From assembly GCA_029762595.1 (NCBI GenBank), contig JARVGJ010000020.1:1-41401 (forward strand): DNA of 41,401 nt, in the 5' to 3' direction. A program made the translations under genes and the position numbers. The DNA is from Methanolobus sp. (lineage in GTDB: Archaea > Halobacteriota > Methanosarcinia > Methanosarcinales > Methanosarcinaceae). The notes under the pieces were generated by a model. The model was not told the DNA's origin, made no database searches, and saw nothing but the letters and a program-made list of their open reading frames with translations. Below, piece by piece: positions 8,402-19,229 of the stretch (position 1 is the stretch's first letter; each line of letters starts with the position of its first letter).

Positions 8402-10498
8402 ATGGATCATGATAAGACCACCGGGGACATGGATGAACATGTAATGCATGAGTCAATGCATGAAAATGAAATCCATCAAGCTCACAAAGGCAATCAGGAT
8501 CATCAGGAACATAAAGGACATGCAAACCACCATGAAATGATGGTGCAGGATTTCCGGAAGAGGTTCTGGGTATCGGTTATACTTACAATACCGATACTTT
8601 TGCTCTCACCCATGATCAGGCAGTTCCTGCATTCGATATCCGGGATCATTATCCCCTCCTTTACAGGGGATACTTATCTTCTTTTTGCATTTTCCACATT
8701 GATCTTCTTCTACGGGGGATGGCCTTTCCTTAAAGGGATAATTGAGGAGCTCAGGTCAAAGAATCCCGGTATGATGACACTTATAGCTGTTGCCATCACA
8801 GTTGCGTACAGCTACAGCAGCCTGGTGGTCTTCGGACTTGAAGGCAAGCTCTTTTTCTGGGAACTGGCAACACTGATAGACATCATGCTGCTGGGACACT
8901 GGCTGGAGATGAAGTCTGTTATGGGCGCTTCCATGGCCCTGCAGGAACTGGTAAAGCTCATGCCGGCCGATGCCCACCTGATAGGCTCCGATGGAAAAAT
9001 GGAAGATGTACCTGTAAACCAGCTTAAAATGGAAGATAAGGTCCTTGTAAAACCAGGGGAGAAGATCCCTGTAGATGGTGTTGTCCTGGAAGAGCAGAGC
9101 TCTGTGAATGAAGCAATGCTCACAGGTGAATCAAACCCCGTTCCAAAGGAAACAGGGGATGAAGTTATAGGCGGGGCTGTCAACGGAGAAGGTTCTCTGA
9201 CAATTGAAGTACGCAAGACAGGGAAGGAATCTTTTCTGTCCCAGATGCTTGACCTTGTATCACAGGCCCAGCAAAGCAAATCCAGAACGCAGAATCTTGC
9301 CGACAGGGCAGCCTTGTGGCTTACGATAATAGCCCTGACAGCCGGAACACTCACTTTTTTCACCTGGCTGAGATTAATGGATACAGATATTGCCTTTTCA
9401 CTTGAAAGAGCGGTGACTGTCATGGTCATCACCTGCCCGCATGCACTGGGACTGGCAATCCCTCTTGTTGTTGCTGTCTCATCTGCCATAGGTGCCAGGA
9501 ACGGTCTGCTTATCAGGAACAGGGGGCCATTTGAAAGAGCACGGAACATAGATGCGGTTATCTTTGACAAGACAGGTACCCTCACAAAAGGGGAATTCGG
9601 CGTCAGTGATGTTGTCCCTTTAACCGGAAATATGGAAAAGGATGAAATACTGAAATATGCCGCATCCATAGAAGCAAACTCCGAGCATCCCATAGCCAAG
9701 GCCATCCTTGATTCATCGGATGGGGTCTACAAGGTCGAAAACTTCAATGCAATTGCCGGGAAAGGAGCGGAAGGAGTAGTAAATGGAAAGGAAGTCAAAG
9801 TGGTAAGTCCCGGATACCTGAAAGAGAAAGGTATCGATTACCAGGAAGGGCGACTGAAAGATATTGACAACACAGGAATGACTGTGGTCTTTGTATTGAT
9901 CCAGGGAGAAGCTGTCGGGGCCATTGCACTGGAAGATGTGATCAGGCCACAATCAAAGGAAGTGGTCAGCAGGCTGAAGGATATGGGCATCAAATGCATC
10001 ATGCTTACAGGTGACCGGAAACATGTGGCTGAAAGAGTGGCCGGGCAGATCGGCCTTGATGAATACTTTGCAGGTGTCCTTCCAGATGAAAAGGCCTCCA
10101 GGATAAAAGAAGTACAGCAAAGGGGACTCACTGTTGCAATGGTGGGTGATGGCATCAATGACGCACCTGCCCTGGCACAGGCAGATATCGGAATAGCCAT
10201 TGGTGCAGGTACCGATGTTGCAGTGGAAACAGCGGACATTGTCCTGGTAAAAAGCAATCCTCTTGATGTTGTTGCAAGCATAGAACTCTCCCGTGCCACA
10301 TACCGCAAGATGCTGCAGAACCTTTTCTGGGCCACAGGTTATAATGCACTTGCAATACCACTGGCAGCCGGGGTGCTTTACCAGCAGGGAATACTGCTCT
10401 CACCTGCCGCAGGGGCTGTACTGATGTCCCTGAGTACCATCATCGTTGCAATCAACGCCAGGTTACTATCAATTGACAAGAACATGAGTATCGATTAA
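8402..10498 (+). CDS. copB: CopB-type heavy-metal P1B-ATPase
   Basis: 698 residues. The N-terminal tail has eleven histidines in the first 44 residues, a metal-binding signature. Further on are membrane helices, the actuator TGES (241-244), the CPH motif (345-347, VITCPHALG), the phosphorylation site D389 ([12 protein letters not shown]), the ATP-binding segment SEHPIAKAI, the hinge [16 protein letters not shown], and a last helix with [15 protein letters not shown] with a His-rich tail and MSxST fits subgroup P1B-3 (CopB), usually Cu(I)/Cu(II) export. A GAGGAGAT Shine-Dalgarno sits just upstream. It may be cotranscribed with the cooS-like gene; a functional link is not evident. Confidence 0.92.
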   Translation: MDHDKTTGDMDEHVMHESMHENEIHQAHKGNQDHQEHKGHANHHEMMVQDFRKRFWVSVILTIPILLLSPMIRQFLHSISGIIIPSFTGDTYLLFAFSTLIFFYGGWPFLKGIIEELRSKNPGMMTLIAVAITVAYSYSSLVVFGLEGKLFFWELATLIDIMLLGHWLEMKSVMGASMALQELVKLMPADAHLIGSDGKMEDVPVNQLKMEDKVLVKPGEKIPVDGVVLEEQSSVNEAMLTGESNPVPKETGDEVIGGAVNGEGSLTIEVRKTGKESFLSQMLDLVSQAQQSKSRTQNLADRAALWLTIIALTAGTLTFFTWLRLMDTDIAFSLERAVTVMVITCPHALGLAIPLVVAVSSAIGARNGLLIRNRGPFERARNIDAVIFDKTGTLTKGEFGVSDVVPLTGNMEKDEILKYAASIEANSEHPIAKAILDSSDGVYKVENFNAIAGKGAEGVVNGKEVKVVSPGYLKEKGIDYQEGRLKDIDNTGMTVVFVLIQGEAVGAIALEDVIRPQSKEVVSRLKDMGIKCIMLTGDRKHVAERVAGQIGLDEYFAGVLPDEKASRIKEVQQRGLTVAMVGDGINDAPALAQADIGIAIGAGTDVAVETADIVLVKSNPLDVVASIELSRATYRKMLQNLFWATGYNALAIPLAAGVLYQQGILLSPAAGAVLMSLSTIIVAINARLLSIDKNMSID

Positions 10499-10504
10499 TT
10501 TCAA

Positions 10505-10516
10505 TATATATATAAA
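10505..10516 (+). promoter_or_regulatory. TATA box of a probably leaderless gene
   Basis: TATATATAAATA is centred about 27 bases before the ATG at 10539. With the usual archaeal TATA-to-start-site distance, transcription would begin at or next to the start codon, and there is no Shine-Dalgarno. Confidence 0.6.
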
Positions 10517-10538
10517 TAAAAATGTACAATATATTGCC

Positions 10539-12215
10539 ATGGATATCCTGATACCGGACATTGTTGATACGGCCCTTATAAGTGGTGTGATATCACTTTT
10601 CATTTTTGCAGACATACTGTTGAAGAACTATCTTAAAATTGATCTTAAGGAGGTCGGAGCTGACCTTGCTATCGGTGCATTTGTTATCCAGCTTGCATTC
10701 CTTGCAACGTTGCTAACTGATCAGCAGATGGATCATTTCAAGTATAACGTAATCCTTGCTATCTGTTTTGCATTCTTCTGGCTTTTATGCCTCTGGCTGA
10801 CAGCTAAGGGAAATGTTTTAACTGAAATGTTTTCCTACACCATCGGAACATTGTCTCTTGCAGCAGCAACCATGCATTTTTTGGGAAGTTTCAAAGCCAC
10901 GGGCATGATGTTGTTGTTTGCATACGCTTTTGTCCTGTCTGTTGTGGCCTTCCTTCTGGCAGACTATCTCAAAAAGGAAGCAGTCAGATCGGATCTTGAG
11001 AAACTTGTTAAAGACCTGCAGATCTATGATATGAACGAAAGTTACAGGAAACTGGCAGCCGGAAAAAGAAATACAGATCCGCTCCAGCCGCTTATCGACG
11101 TTATCCGCGGGGCTGTCAGGAATAATAATGATATGCTTGCTATCACAGGTATCCGGATAATCCCTGAGCTGGCTACAAAGGTCCTGGCCTTGGGTGCTAA
11201 CAATGGCTTGATCATAAAACATCTCAATATGCATCTTTACCAGATAGCCATTCTTGCAGATCATGAAAGGAACCGATACGTACTGATGGAAACCATCGAT
11301 GCTTTCGGTTCAATGGGAAAACAGTGTTCTATGGCAGGTATGGATGATCTCACCCTTCATACCATCAACAATATAAACAGCTTTTTTGAAATGCACAGAG
11401 AAAGAGGGTATTTCCCAAAGCCTGATAAACTGGCATTGCTGATGAACTCAAAAAACCCAAAGGACATTATTAACATCGCCAGGAAGAAAACAATAGCTAC
11501 CCCACTGCATAAGCTTGCAATAGCTATTGGTGACATCGGGACGACATCTGCAAAGAAAGACATGCTGGACCCTACTGAAAAGTCCGTGGTACTCCTGAAA
11601 AGAATAGCCCTTGATGCTGCAGATAACAGGGATAAGGCTACCCTTGATAATATCAGGAAGGTACTTTTGGGGCTTGCGGCAACAATTGATAATAAGGATC
11701 TTGAGAGTTTAAAAAGACTGATGATCTATGCATTGAGGGACATAGGAATAAAGACCGTTCAAAAGTCCCATGACCGGAAAAAGCATGAATGCCTTGACAG
11801 GGTGATAGAGGCTTTGAAAGAGATAGGAGAGGTCTTCGGGGACGATTCCATCCCTGATGTGGCAGCAGCCCTGAAGGATATAGGAATAGTTGCCGCAAGA
11901 ATGCATGCCGATGAAAAGGTCACTCAGGTCATTCCGGTAATGGAACATTTCTGTACGGTTGCGGCACAAAAAAATCTGGGGGACCAGGCTTCACAGGCTG
12001 TGCATGGGATACTTGAGGTCTGCGAGATATCCATACGCGAACAGATGGTAGAATCCACCGCAAGTTCCTCAAAGAGCCTTGCAAAGCTTTCAAGGATCGA
12101 ATGTATCTCTGTTATTGTCAACGATGCCGTATTTGAGATAGGAAAGTACAGGGAAATGGACAGGGAGATGTTCGCACTTTTTGATAAGACCTACCGCAAG
12201 TCGGGCGGGAGGTAG
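10539..12215 (+). CDS. membrane protein with large alpha-helical cytosolic part, UAG stop
   Basis: 558 residues; not recognised. The N-terminal third holds about five hydrophobic segments (roughly 9-29, 42-62, 74-92, 96-117, 121-142). From about 150 onward it is soluble and helical with repeated patterns of the kind ...I..A...IG..... (for example IAIGDIGTTSAKKD, ALRDIGIKTVQKS, ALKEIGEVFGDDS, ALKDIGIVAARM), suggesting HEAT/ARM-like repeats of about 40 residues that could form a protein-binding scaffold. It is probably leaderless. The stop is TAG at 12213-12215; a second in-frame TAG follows 18 codons later, and TAA only further on, so pyrrolysine readthrough would give a 3' extension. Nothing in the context indicates function. 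Confidence 0.85.
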   Translation: MDILIPDIVDTALISGVISLFIFADILLKNYLKIDLKEVGADLAIGAFVIQLAFLATLLTDQQMDHFKYNVILAICFAFFWLLCLWLTAKGNVLTEMFSYTIGTLSLAAATMHFLGSFKATGMMLLFAYAFVLSVVAFLLADYLKKEAVRSDLEKLVKDLQIYDMNESYRKLAAGKRNTDPLQPLIDVIRGAVRNNNDMLAITGIRIIPELATKVLALGANNGLIIKHLNMHLYQIAILADHERNRYVLMETIDAFGSMGKQCSMAGMDDLTLHTINNINSFFEMHRERGYFPKPDKLALLMNSKNPKDIINIARKKTIATPLHKLAIAIGDIGTTSAKKDMLDPTEKSVVLLKRIALDAADNRDKATLDNIRKVLLGLAATIDNKDLESLKRLMIYALRDIGIKTVQKSHDRKKHECLDRVIEALKEIGEVFGDDSIPDVAAALKDIGIVAARMHADEKVTQVIPVMEHFCTVAAQKNLGDQASQAVHGILEVCEISIREQMVESTASSSKSLAKLSRIECISVIVNDAVFEIGKYREMDREMFALFDKTYRKSGGR

Positions 12216-12349
12216 ACTTCTCTTTTCGAAGATTATATGTATTGTAATTGTCTTGTATTACTGCTATAGTCATGTTGGCATGCAAACATGTCCCAAACTA
12301 TAATGTCTGATATGTCGACTTAAAGTTCAACTTAAAGCAAGGGATTATT

Positions 12350-13243
12350 ATGGAAATCAACGGAGTAGAAATCGAAGATACTTTTGCAGAAGCGTTCCCG
12401 ATCAAAATAGCAAGAGTGCTTATCACCGCAGCAACAAAACGCTGGGCTGAGGTAGCTGCACTTGAAGCAACAGGATTTGGTACATCTGTTATTATGTGTC
12501 CTGCTGAGGCAGGTATTGAGAAATTCGTGGGTCCTGATGAGACACCTGACGGAAGGCCCGGTGTTTATATACAGATCTGTACCTTCGGATACGATGCACT
12601 TGAACACCAGTTACTTGAGCGCCTTGGCCAGTGTGTACTCACAGCACCTACAACAGCGGTCTTTAACGGGCTTCCTGATGCTGAGAAACAGTTCAACGTA
12701 GGTTTCAAGCTCAAGTTCTTCGGTGATGGTATGGAATCCGAGACCGAGCTAGCCGGTCGCAAGATGTACAGCATCCCTATAATGGAAGGTGACTTCCTCG
12801 TGGAAGAGAACATCGGCGCTGTTGCAGGTATCGCAGGCGGTAACTTCTTCATCTTCGGTGACAGCCAGATGACAGCACTCACAGCAGCAGAGGTTGCGGT
12901 GGAAGCTATCAAGGACATGGAAGGTACTATCACTCCATTCCCAGGCGGAATCGTTGCAAGTGGCTCAAAAGCAGGTTTTAACAACTACAAGTTCATGAAG
13001 GCAACTGCAAACGAGAAGTTCTGCCCATCCATCAGGGACAAGGTCGAAGGCACCGAGATCCCAGAAGGTGTAAAGGCAGTTTACGAGCTTGTCATTAACG
13101 GCCTTGACGAGGATGCTATCCAGAGAGCCATGAAGGCAGGCATCGAAGCAGCTGTTGCCGTCCCCGGTGTCTCAAAGATCACCGCAGGAAACTACGGCGG
13201 AAAGCTCGGAAAGTACCAGTTCCACCTGAAAGACCTTTGTTAA
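12350..13243 (+). CDS. ftr: formylmethanofuran:tetrahydromethanopterin formyltransferase
   Basis: 297 residues, the normal length for Ftr. It starts [19 protein letters not shown] and contains the conserved stretches [40 protein letters not shown] and SITPFPGG-like [17 protein letters not shown]. The cytoplasmic enzyme moves the formyl group between methanofuran and H4MPT (H4SPT), the second step of CO2 reduction. In methylotrophic growth it runs in reverse, in the oxidative branch that yields reducing power. It is monocistronic by its surroundings. AAGGGA sits 7-12 bases before the ATG. Confidence 0.97.
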   Translation: MEINGVEIEDTFAEAFPIKIARVLITAATKRWAEVAALEATGFGTSVIMCPAEAGIEKFVGPDETPDGRPGVYIQICTFGYDALEHQLLERLGQCVLTAPTTAVFNGLPDAEKQFNVGFKLKFFGDGMESETELAGRKMYSIPIMEGDFLVEENIGAVAGIAGGNFFIFGDSQMTALTAAEVAVEAIKDMEGTITPFPGGIVASGSKAGFNNYKFMKATANEKFCPSIRDKVEGTEIPEGVKAVYELVINGLDEDAIQRAMKAGIEAAVAVPGVSKITAGNYGGKLGKYQFHLKDLC

Positions 13244-13282
13244 AGGTTCTTTCTTTTTTCATATTTTTGCTTTTCTTTTAAA
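13244..13282 (+). terminator. T-tract terminator after ftr
   Basis: Several runs of T (ttctttcttttttc, attttt, cttttctttt) follow the ftr stop directly. Oligo-T tracts are sufficient for archaeal transcription termination. Confidence 0.6.
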
Positions 13283-13355
13283 TAACTATCTTCTTATCCT
13301 TAATCCCTGTTCAAGCGTTAATTATACCTTAAGTGCATAATACGACTGATACATA

Positions 13356-14660
13356 ATGGTACAAATAGACAGGCTTAGCAAATTACTGAGAAACACCCCA
13401 CTTAACGCATTTACCGGGTGGGCAATGGTAGTACTGCTTTTTGTGCTTGGGATTGTTAACCTGATGAACGGAAGGCTCACATGGTTTGCGCTTATAGTTC
13501 TTGTTATCTGCATCATAATAGCGCCTGCGTTGCTATTGCGCAAATTCTCTGTCATGCCATCCTGGTATTTCGTTGTACTGGCAATAATACCAATACTTGG
13601 CAGCACCACAGCTTATTATTTATTTCTCACGGCCATACCTGTTTATTTCTCAGTGGCAACTATTGCACTGCTGCTGGCAGCGGAGATCAGCTGGTTCACA
13701 TCTGTGCGCATGCACTATAAGTTTGCCATAGTCCTTGTGGTAGTCACAACGCTTGCAATGTCAGGACTGTGGCACCTGCTGCAATGGCATATGGATATTA
13801 GTCTGGGTACTTCATTCCTTCTTGATGGGAGAACGTCTGAAGAGATCAATGCCCATGTAATGTACAGGTTTATTTATGCAACAATAACCGGTATTATTGC
13901 AGGACTGTTTTTTGGCTGGTACTTTAAAAAAGAGCGCCCTGGGGAAAGGATCGAACTTCCACCACAGGGATCAATGAAGACACCTGATTTTCCTTCAACT
14001 GTACCCCCTGCACCAATCTACAAACTTCTTGGCATGTCAGATGAGAAACAGAAACTTGCAACAAGGATTATGCAAGCAGGACTTTTCATGTTATTTATGG
14101 TTGGAATTGGCATGAAGGATCTGCACACTACCCTGAATGCAATTGCCGGGCTTGCCATTACATTCGTCCCTGCCATTATAAGAAATAAATATAGTATTGT
14201 CCTTGACCCCGGGCTGGCCCTGTGGATCACACTTGCGATCTTCCTGGATGTTCTTGGAACATTTGCATTCTACAATAATATAGCAAGATGGGATAACTTA
14301 ACTCACACTGTATCAGCCATTGTCGTAGCTGCTGCAGGTTATGTGCTGATAAGATCCATAGATATACACTCAGATAAGATATACATACCTCCCAAAGTAC
14401 TGTTCCTTTTTATTCTGCTATTCATACTTGCAACCAGTGTACTCTGGGAAATACTGGAGTTCCTTACCGATGAAATGGCTAAGGAACTTGGCATCAAGGT
14501 TTTTTTGATCCAGCACGGTATTAACGATACAATGACAGACATGTCATTCAATTTACTGGGAGCCATCCTTGTAGCTATCTGGGGCACTGCCTATCTTTCC
14601 GACATATCCTACAGGCTTGCGGATAAGTTCGGGGAGAAGGCTGCTAAAAAGAAGGAATAA
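13356..14660 (+). CDS. polytopic membrane protein, unknown function
   Basis: 434 residues with about ten hydrophobic segments in two halves, separated by a cytosolic loop near residues 195-230 (KKERPGERIELPPQ). The second half has conserved-looking charged residues within membrane segments: DNLTHTVSAIVVAAAGYVL, ATSVLWEILEFLTDEMA, GINDTMTDMSFNLLGA. This pattern (H, WExxE, DTxxDMxxN) resembles the YjdF/DUF2238 family of inner-membrane proteins, a guess from motif memory only. No Shine-Dalgarno precedes the ATG and an AT-rich box lies about 35 bases upstream, so it may be leaderless. Not part of an operon. Confidence 0.8.
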   Translation: MVQIDRLSKLLRNTPLNAFTGWAMVVLLFVLGIVNLMNGRLTWFALIVLVICIIIAPALLLRKFSVMPSWYFVVLAIIPILGSTTAYYLFLTAIPVYFSVATIALLLAAEISWFTSVRMHYKFAIVLVVVTTLAMSGLWHLLQWHMDISLGTSFLLDGRTSEEINAHVMYRFIYATITGIIAGLFFGWYFKKERPGERIELPPQGSMKTPDFPSTVPPAPIYKLLGMSDEKQKLATRIMQAGLFMLFMVGIGMKDLHTTLNAIAGLAITFVPAIIRNKYSIVLDPGLALWITLAIFLDVLGTFAFYNNIARWDNLTHTVSAIVVAAAGYVLIRSIDIHSDKIYIPPKVLFLFILLFILATSVLWEILEFLTDEMAKELGIKVFLIQHGINDTMTDMSFNLLGAILVAIWGTAYLSDISYRLADKFGEKAAKKKE

Positions 14661-14708
14661 AATTTTTTATGATAATGTCAGTTTTTTTAGGGTTTTCTGC
14701 CAATATGA

Positions 14709-16142
14709 TCATCCCATGCCAAGGGACATGAGTCCTGCACTTATACCGGTCTGGATGACTTCCTTGGGGTTAATTCCTGTGACCTCAAGCATCACATAGA
14801 CTCCCAGGAACGTTCCGACAACGCTGCCAAGATTTGCAAGGGCAGCCACCATTACCACACGAAAGAGATTGTTCTTCATCATATCGCCAGTGGTTTCGAT
14901 CTCAACAAGCTCTTTGAAATCATCGGTGGTTGGTTTACGATATTTTGCCTCTGTCAGACCCGCGAACCATCCGGCTGCTATCATCGGGTTAAGAGATGTG
15001 AGCCATGCAACCGAGAATGCTGTAAGCACTGAATACGGATGGCCTCTTGCTATTATGGCGCCGGCAGCGCTGAGCACTCCGTTTATGATGAACCACCAGG
15101 CAAATGCGATGGCAAGGGTTTCCAGGGGAACGCCTGATAGTATCAGCAGGGCAAATGTTCCAAGAGCTAACGCAACAATAGCAGCTCCGAAAAGTTTTAG
15201 TATGTTAAAGCGTTTTTTCGGAGCCTCTGCTGCATAATTGATCCTGGGGATAGTCTTTGGATTCTCAAGGTAACGCTGGATACCTGCTCTATGGCCTGCA
15301 CCAATTACAGCGACTATCTTCCTGTTGCCACTGGAAGCCGCCCTGATGAGATTATTGGCCATGTATGCGTCCCTTTCATCTATGAGGACCCTGACAGCAT
15401 TGGGGGATGATTCCCTGAACTCTTCCACCAGCATGGAGACCACATCCTTATTTGTGATGGTGTCCATATCGATGTCCTTGGTGCCACCTATACCCAGGAC
15501 TGCTGCAACAAGACCTGCAAGCATCTTCAGTTTCTCGACAAAACCCATCTTGCTCCAAAAACGCTGCAGGGTTATCTGTACATCCCTGTCTATCAGAAGT
15601 ATCTGCGCACCGCTTGCTTCGGCAGCCTTGATAGCACTTATCATCTCAGCACCCGGCTGCACACCCATCTGGTCCGCGAACTTTTTCTGTATATGGGCCA
15701 GAAGCATATGAACAAGATAGAAATAGACCTTGCCCTCTTTTAAGAGTTCTTTTACCGGTATGTCACTGTTCTTTACATTGCCTTTGATGGCCTCATACCT
15801 GGACCTGCAAAGCTCAACTGCAACAATGTCCGGTTTTTCCCTTTCTATCGCTGCATTGACTTCCCGGACACTCTTTTCAGAAACGTGGGCTGTACCGATC
15901 AATATTATCTCGGTTGGCTTTTTAACATCTTCTGGCAGTGATCCAAAACCTTGCCCGTTTGATGTTGAGCCGGCTGTTGATTCAGGTTCTATTAGCTCTT
16001 TTATCACCTCTATCTCAGAAGGACCTGAGCTTGAGAATGAGGAATTTCCCGCAGAGTCCTTAGAATGCAGATCATCATCCGTACTACTGTAATCATAAAT
16101 TGGGTCATTCTGCTGTGAATCACTTAAATTATCATGTTTCAA
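14709..16142 (-). CDS. TraB/PrgY-family membrane protein, TTG start
   Basis: 477 residues. The first ~75 are Ser/Asp/Glu-rich and probably disordered. The TraB domain then starts with EIILIGTAHVSEKSVREV and continues through AVELCRSRYEAI, FADQMGVQPGAEM, DRDVQITLQRFW and VAVIGAGHRAGIQRYL, ending with four hydrophobic helices. It belongs to the archaeal/bacterial TraB (pheromone shutdown-like) family, thought to be membrane-bound peptidases or peptide-binding proteins; substrates here are unknown. The start is TTG: no in-frame ATG occurs before the domain, and AGAGGATC lies about 8 bases upstream. It follows the site-2 protease gene by 34 bases on the same strand, so an operon is likely. Confidence 0.88.
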   Translation of the reverse strand: MKHDNLSDSQQNDPIYDYSSTDDDLHSKDSAGNSSFSSSGPSEIEVIKELIEPESTAGSTSNGQGFGSLPEDVKKPTEIILIGTAHVSEKSVREVNAAIEREKPDIVAVELCRSRYEAIKGNVKNSDIPVKELLKEGKVYFYLVHMLLAHIQKKFADQMGVQPGAEMISAIKAAEASGAQILLIDRDVQITLQRFWSKMGFVEKLKMLAGLVAAVLGIGGTKDIDMDTITNKDVVSMLVEEFRESSPNAVRVLIDERDAYMANNLIRAASSGNRKIVAVIGAGHRAGIQRYLENPKTIPRINYAAEAPKKRFNILKLFGAAIVALALGTFALLILSGVPLETLAIAFAWWFIINGVLSAAGAIIARGHPYSVLTAFSVAWLTSLNPMIAAGWFAGLTEAKYRKPTTDDFKELVEIETTGDMMKNNLFRVVMVAALANLGSVVGTFLGVYVMLEVTGINPKEVIQTGISAGLMSLGMG

Positions 16143-16154
16143 TGTAGATCCTCT

Positions 16155-16182
16155 TTTAAAGATTAGAGTTTAAAGATTAGAG
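16155..16182. repeat. perfect 14-bp tandem duplication at a gene junction
   Basis: TTTAAAGATTAGAG occurs twice in a row (16155-16168, 16169-16182). The right copy contains the stop codon of the site-2 protease gene, and the left copy contains part of the Shine-Dalgarno region of the TraB gene. It looks like a recent slippage duplication. Confidence 0.8.
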
Positions 16183-17271
16183 TTCGTTCGATAACATCAG
16201 CAACCTCATAAGGTCCGTTCTGGAAAGGATACCTTTAACAGTCCCATCATCCACTACCAGAACACGTCCTATATTGTTCATAGTCATCGTTTTGAAGGCT
16301 TCTGCCGCATTGGCACTCAAAGGAAGGGAGATCACATCCTTTGTCATTACATCAGATACAAGATTAGCATAGCGTTCATGGGGAAGAACGTTACGTATAT
16401 CTGTAAAGGTCACAATACCTTTTAAAGAATTGCCCTTTATCACAGGATACCCCAGATGCTTGTGCTCGAACATGAAATGAGATAATTCCTCAACTGTCAT
16501 CTCAGGGTGAACCGAAAGCACTTCCTTTGTCATCACATCTGCAACCTTATACTTTTCAAGGCTTACGGTTACTGTCGTTGACTTATCTTCTTCTGAAGCA
16601 CCGATGTACACAAAAAGGGCTATCAATATAAGCCATGCATTAAAGAAAAGACCTATTATTGCCATAAAAAAAGCAAACATTTTCCCAATATAAGCAGCAT
16701 AGTGGGTTGCCTTTACATAGTTCATTCTTTTTGCATACCAGGCACGCAGGATCCTTCCACCATCCATGGGGAAAGCAGGAAGCAGATTAAAAACTGCCAG
16801 TACGATATTAATGGTACCCAGTATACCCACCATGAGGTACACAGGTGTATTCTCATATGATGGCACGATATTAGCTGTCACTATGTTCAGACCAAGCAGA
16901 CCAAAACCTATTATAAGACTTACCAGTGGTCCGGCAAATGCCATCTTTAATTCCTGTGAAGGCTCCCTTGGGATCTCTTCCATGGAGGAGACTCCGCCAA
17001 ATAGTAACAACGTTATATCCTTTATCTCAACTCCGTAGCTTTTGGCGATATAAGAGTGACCCAGTTCATGGAGCAGTATGCAGCCGAATAAAAGTATTGT
17101 TGTCAGCAGGGATAAAGCATAGTTCATTGTAGTAGAACTAATATCTGCAAAGCCATATGGTTGCGGGTTTGTTGCAAAGACAAGGGCAAAAACAGGAAGT
17201 ATCAGCAAAAAAGTGATATGAAGCTTGATAGGAATTCCCATGATGCTTCCGATCTTAAATGAGCTTTTCAT
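16177..17271 (-). CDS. site-2-protease-family zinc metalloprotease with CBS pair
   Basis: 364 residues. Membrane segments surround the zinc motif HELGH (ILLHELGHSYIAKSYG, near residue 65) and the third-ligand motif NLLPAFPMDGGRIL (near 163). After the sixth hydrophobic segment come two CBS domains (about 240-360; VADVMTKEVLSVHPEMTVEEL and VSDVMTKDVISLPL). This is the archaeal M50B intramembrane protease type; the CBS pair probably binds adenine nucleotides or SAM and gates activity. The client is unknown. It is the first gene of a likely two-gene unit with the TraB-family protein. Confidence 0.92.
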   Translation of the reverse strand: MKSSFKIGSIMGIPIKLHITFLLILPVFALVFATNPQPYGFADISSTTMNYALSLLTTILLFGCILLHELGHSYIAKSYGVEIKDITLLLFGGVSSMEEIPREPSQELKMAFAGPLVSLIIGFGLLGLNIVTANIVPSYENTPVYLMVGILGTINIVLAVFNLLPAFPMDGGRILRAWYAKRMNYVKATHYAAYIGKMFAFFMAIIGLFFNAWLILIALFVYIGASEEDKSTTVTVSLEKYKVADVMTKEVLSVHPEMTVEELSHFMFEHKHLGYPVIKGNSLKGIVTFTDIRNVLPHERYANLVSDVMTKDVISLPLSANAAEAFKTMTMNNIGRVLVVDDGTVKGILSRTDLMRLLMLSNEL

Positions 17272-17722
17272 GACACCATGTTAGATGGGTTAATATTTAT
17301 TATTATCTTATTGGAATGAGTTTAGTTCCGATGATATCTAATTAGCTCCAAAATCCTCCCATTATAATTAGACATATGAACTTCAATAACCTTCAAAATG
17401 AATTCCTCTTCGTAAACTCACTCTGCAGTTCTGTAAGTACAAGCAACTGCTACGATACAAAACTCAGTAGAGAACAGAATTTCCTACTCTCTGCTCTAAG
17501 TCTTCTGATATCAAACTTGAGCACATCCTGAATGTGTCCAGCTTTTGCTTCATACTCTCCTCTTTTTTTAACACTTTCACTCTGAATACTTTCACCCCGC
17601 TTGGTGCAGGATTATATGTAAAAAAAGAGTACTTTCAATTACGACAGGCGAGATGAACACACGCCTTACACGCTTCAAGGCCAGGTGTCATCGAGCCTTA
17701 TCCCCTCAAATAGAAGACAATT
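17272..17722. other. 451-bp intergenic region, no gene found
   Basis: Stops break all frames. A TATA-like box (attatatgta, 17611-17620) on the plus strand is followed by a more GC-rich stretch (17640-17700), which could be a small RNA, but neither strand folds into a tRNA or shows clear C/D boxes. Confidence 0.4.
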
Positions 17723-18865
17723 TCATGACCTTAGAACCTCATGAAGATCCCGCACAAAAGAACCGATAATCTCAGCTGTCACATGAGGCATTATCACAAG
17801 ACGCAAGCAATGTGGATTCTGGGTAATTGATACTTGCCAGTTGAATTCCTTTGCCAGCCTGTTTCTCACAAGATCGGCCTCTGGAACTTTCAGTGCAACT
17901 ACATTCATAACAGGCTCTATCAGGGGATAGACCTCAATCCTTTCAAGTTCCTGCAAAAGATAAGCAGTTAATTCCATACATTTAGATACCGTTTTTCTGT
18001 AACCTTCCTGACCAAGATAATTAATAACTGCCCAGGTTGCTGCCACTGAAGCTCCACTCCTTGTTCCCGTAAGTGTGTATTGGGTAGAAACTGTCAAGTA
18101 GGGTGTGTCTGCTTTAAGGCCCTCGAGTTGTTCGGATTCCCTGAAGAGCAGGACACCTGACGGTATTGTACTCAGGCCCATCTTATGAGGATCTATTGCA
18201 ATGGAACTAACTCCAGGTAATTTGAAATCGAATTCATAGACAGCATCAAGGAAGGGAAGGACAAAACCACCAAAAGCAGCATCTACATGCAGGAAGATAT
18301 TATTTTGGAGGGCAATCTCAGAAAGCCTTTCTATTGGATCGATCTGGCCAAATTCCGTTGAACCAGCTATAGCCACAAGACCTATGGTGTTCTTATCTAT
18401 AAGATCCTCAACAGAATTAACAGACACTTTTAAGTTTGTATCAAGACTGGCTTTTCTCAACTCGATGTCAAGGATATCCGAAACCTTGTCAAAGGAAAAA
18501 TGAGCTGAATCCGGAACAACGATATTTGGTCTTTCGCAGCATGAAGCTGGTCTTGAAACATTTCTCATGGACCTTATAGCCTGAATATTGGATTCAGTAG
18601 CTCCAGTTGTCATGTAACCTGCTGCATCAGGATAATTCAAAAGCTGACCCAATGAACTTATCACCTGTCTTTCAAGCTCATACGTTCCTCTGAAAAGACC
18701 AAAATCACCCATGTTGGATTCGATAAAATCCATATGAGCTTCAACAGCTACCCTGTGAGGATACGTACACATGGAACTCAATACACGTTCATATTTCAGG
18801 TCCTGTCCTTTTGAAATTTTTAAAAGATCACGTATTTGAGCTTCAGATAGACCAGTTTTATTCAT
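17723..18865 (-). CDS. mfnA: L-tyrosine decarboxylase (MfnA), PLP-dependent
   Basis: 380 residues, typical of archaeal MfnA. PLP-fold motifs: [19 protein letters not shown] (84-102), [15 protein letters not shown] (118-132), [15 protein letters not shown] (191-205) and the lysine motif [13 protein letters not shown] with K228 as Schiff-base lysine. In methanogens it makes tyramine for the methanofuran side chain; close relatives act on aspartate to give beta-alanine for CoA, and sequence alone does not separate the two here. No Shine-Dalgarno precedes the ATG, so a short or absent leader is likely. It sits next to the replication origin. Confidence 0.93.
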   Translation of the reverse strand: MNKTGLSEAQIRDLLKISKGQDLKYERVLSSMCTYPHRVAVEAHMDFIESNMGDFGLFRGTYELERQVISSLGQLLNYPDAAGYMTTGATESNIQAIRSMRNVSRPASCCERPNIVVPDSAHFSFDKVSDILDIELRKASLDTNLKVSVNSVEDLIDKNTIGLVAIAGSTEFGQIDPIERLSEIALQNNIFLHVDAAFGGFVLPFLDAVYEFDFKLPGVSSIAIDPHKMGLSTIPSGVLLFRESEQLEGLKADTPYLTVSTQYTLTGTRSGASVAATWAVINYLGQEGYRKTVSKCMELTAYLLQELERIEVYPLIEPVMNVVALKVPEADLVRNRLAKEFNWQVSITQNPHCLRLVIMPHVTAEIIGSFVRDLHEVLRS

Positions 18866-19049
18866 TTGCTATATCAATAAAAGAAGATACTTAAAACAAT
18901 TGTGTTAGGGATTGTTTTAGAAGCTGATTGGAAAGAGATTTTTAAAATTTGACTAACTTTATATAATTTGACCGTTCTAAATTTTGGTTTACCCGATTTC
19001 GATTCTTTAATCCTGTTAACTGAACAGATATTGTTTTTAGGCTATACAG

Positions 19050-19071
19050 ACCCCATTGTTTCAACTGGAAC
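19050..19071 (-). repeat. ORB element 1 (leftward)
   Basis: Reads accccattgtttcaactgga plus ac; its complement is GTTCCAGTTGAAACAATGGGGT, a full ORB with the G-string. It is identical over 22 bases to element 2. Confidence 0.85.
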
Positions 19072-19187
19072 ATTTGTTGTGGGAAAATCCGAATTTTTAT
19101 CTGATTTTTTAAACATCTCAATATCCTTCAAGTTTTCAATTTAAAACTTCAATATAAAGTCAATGTCAAGTTTTTATTTTATGTCCT

Positions 19188-19209
19188 ACCCCATTGTTTC
19201 AACTGGAAC
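19188..19209 (-). repeat. ORB element 2 (leftward)
   Basis: Exact 22-base repeat of element 1, and the identity continues for several bases (catttgtt) beyond the box, suggesting duplication of a longer unit. Confidence 0.85.
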
Positions 19210-19229
19210 ATTTGTTTTAGAAGAAAAGT

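Noticed and set aside
17640-17700. GC-richer stretch after a TATA-like box as a tRNA or C/D sRNA
   Set aside because: No cloverleaf on either strand, C-box match is imperfect and no D box was seen.
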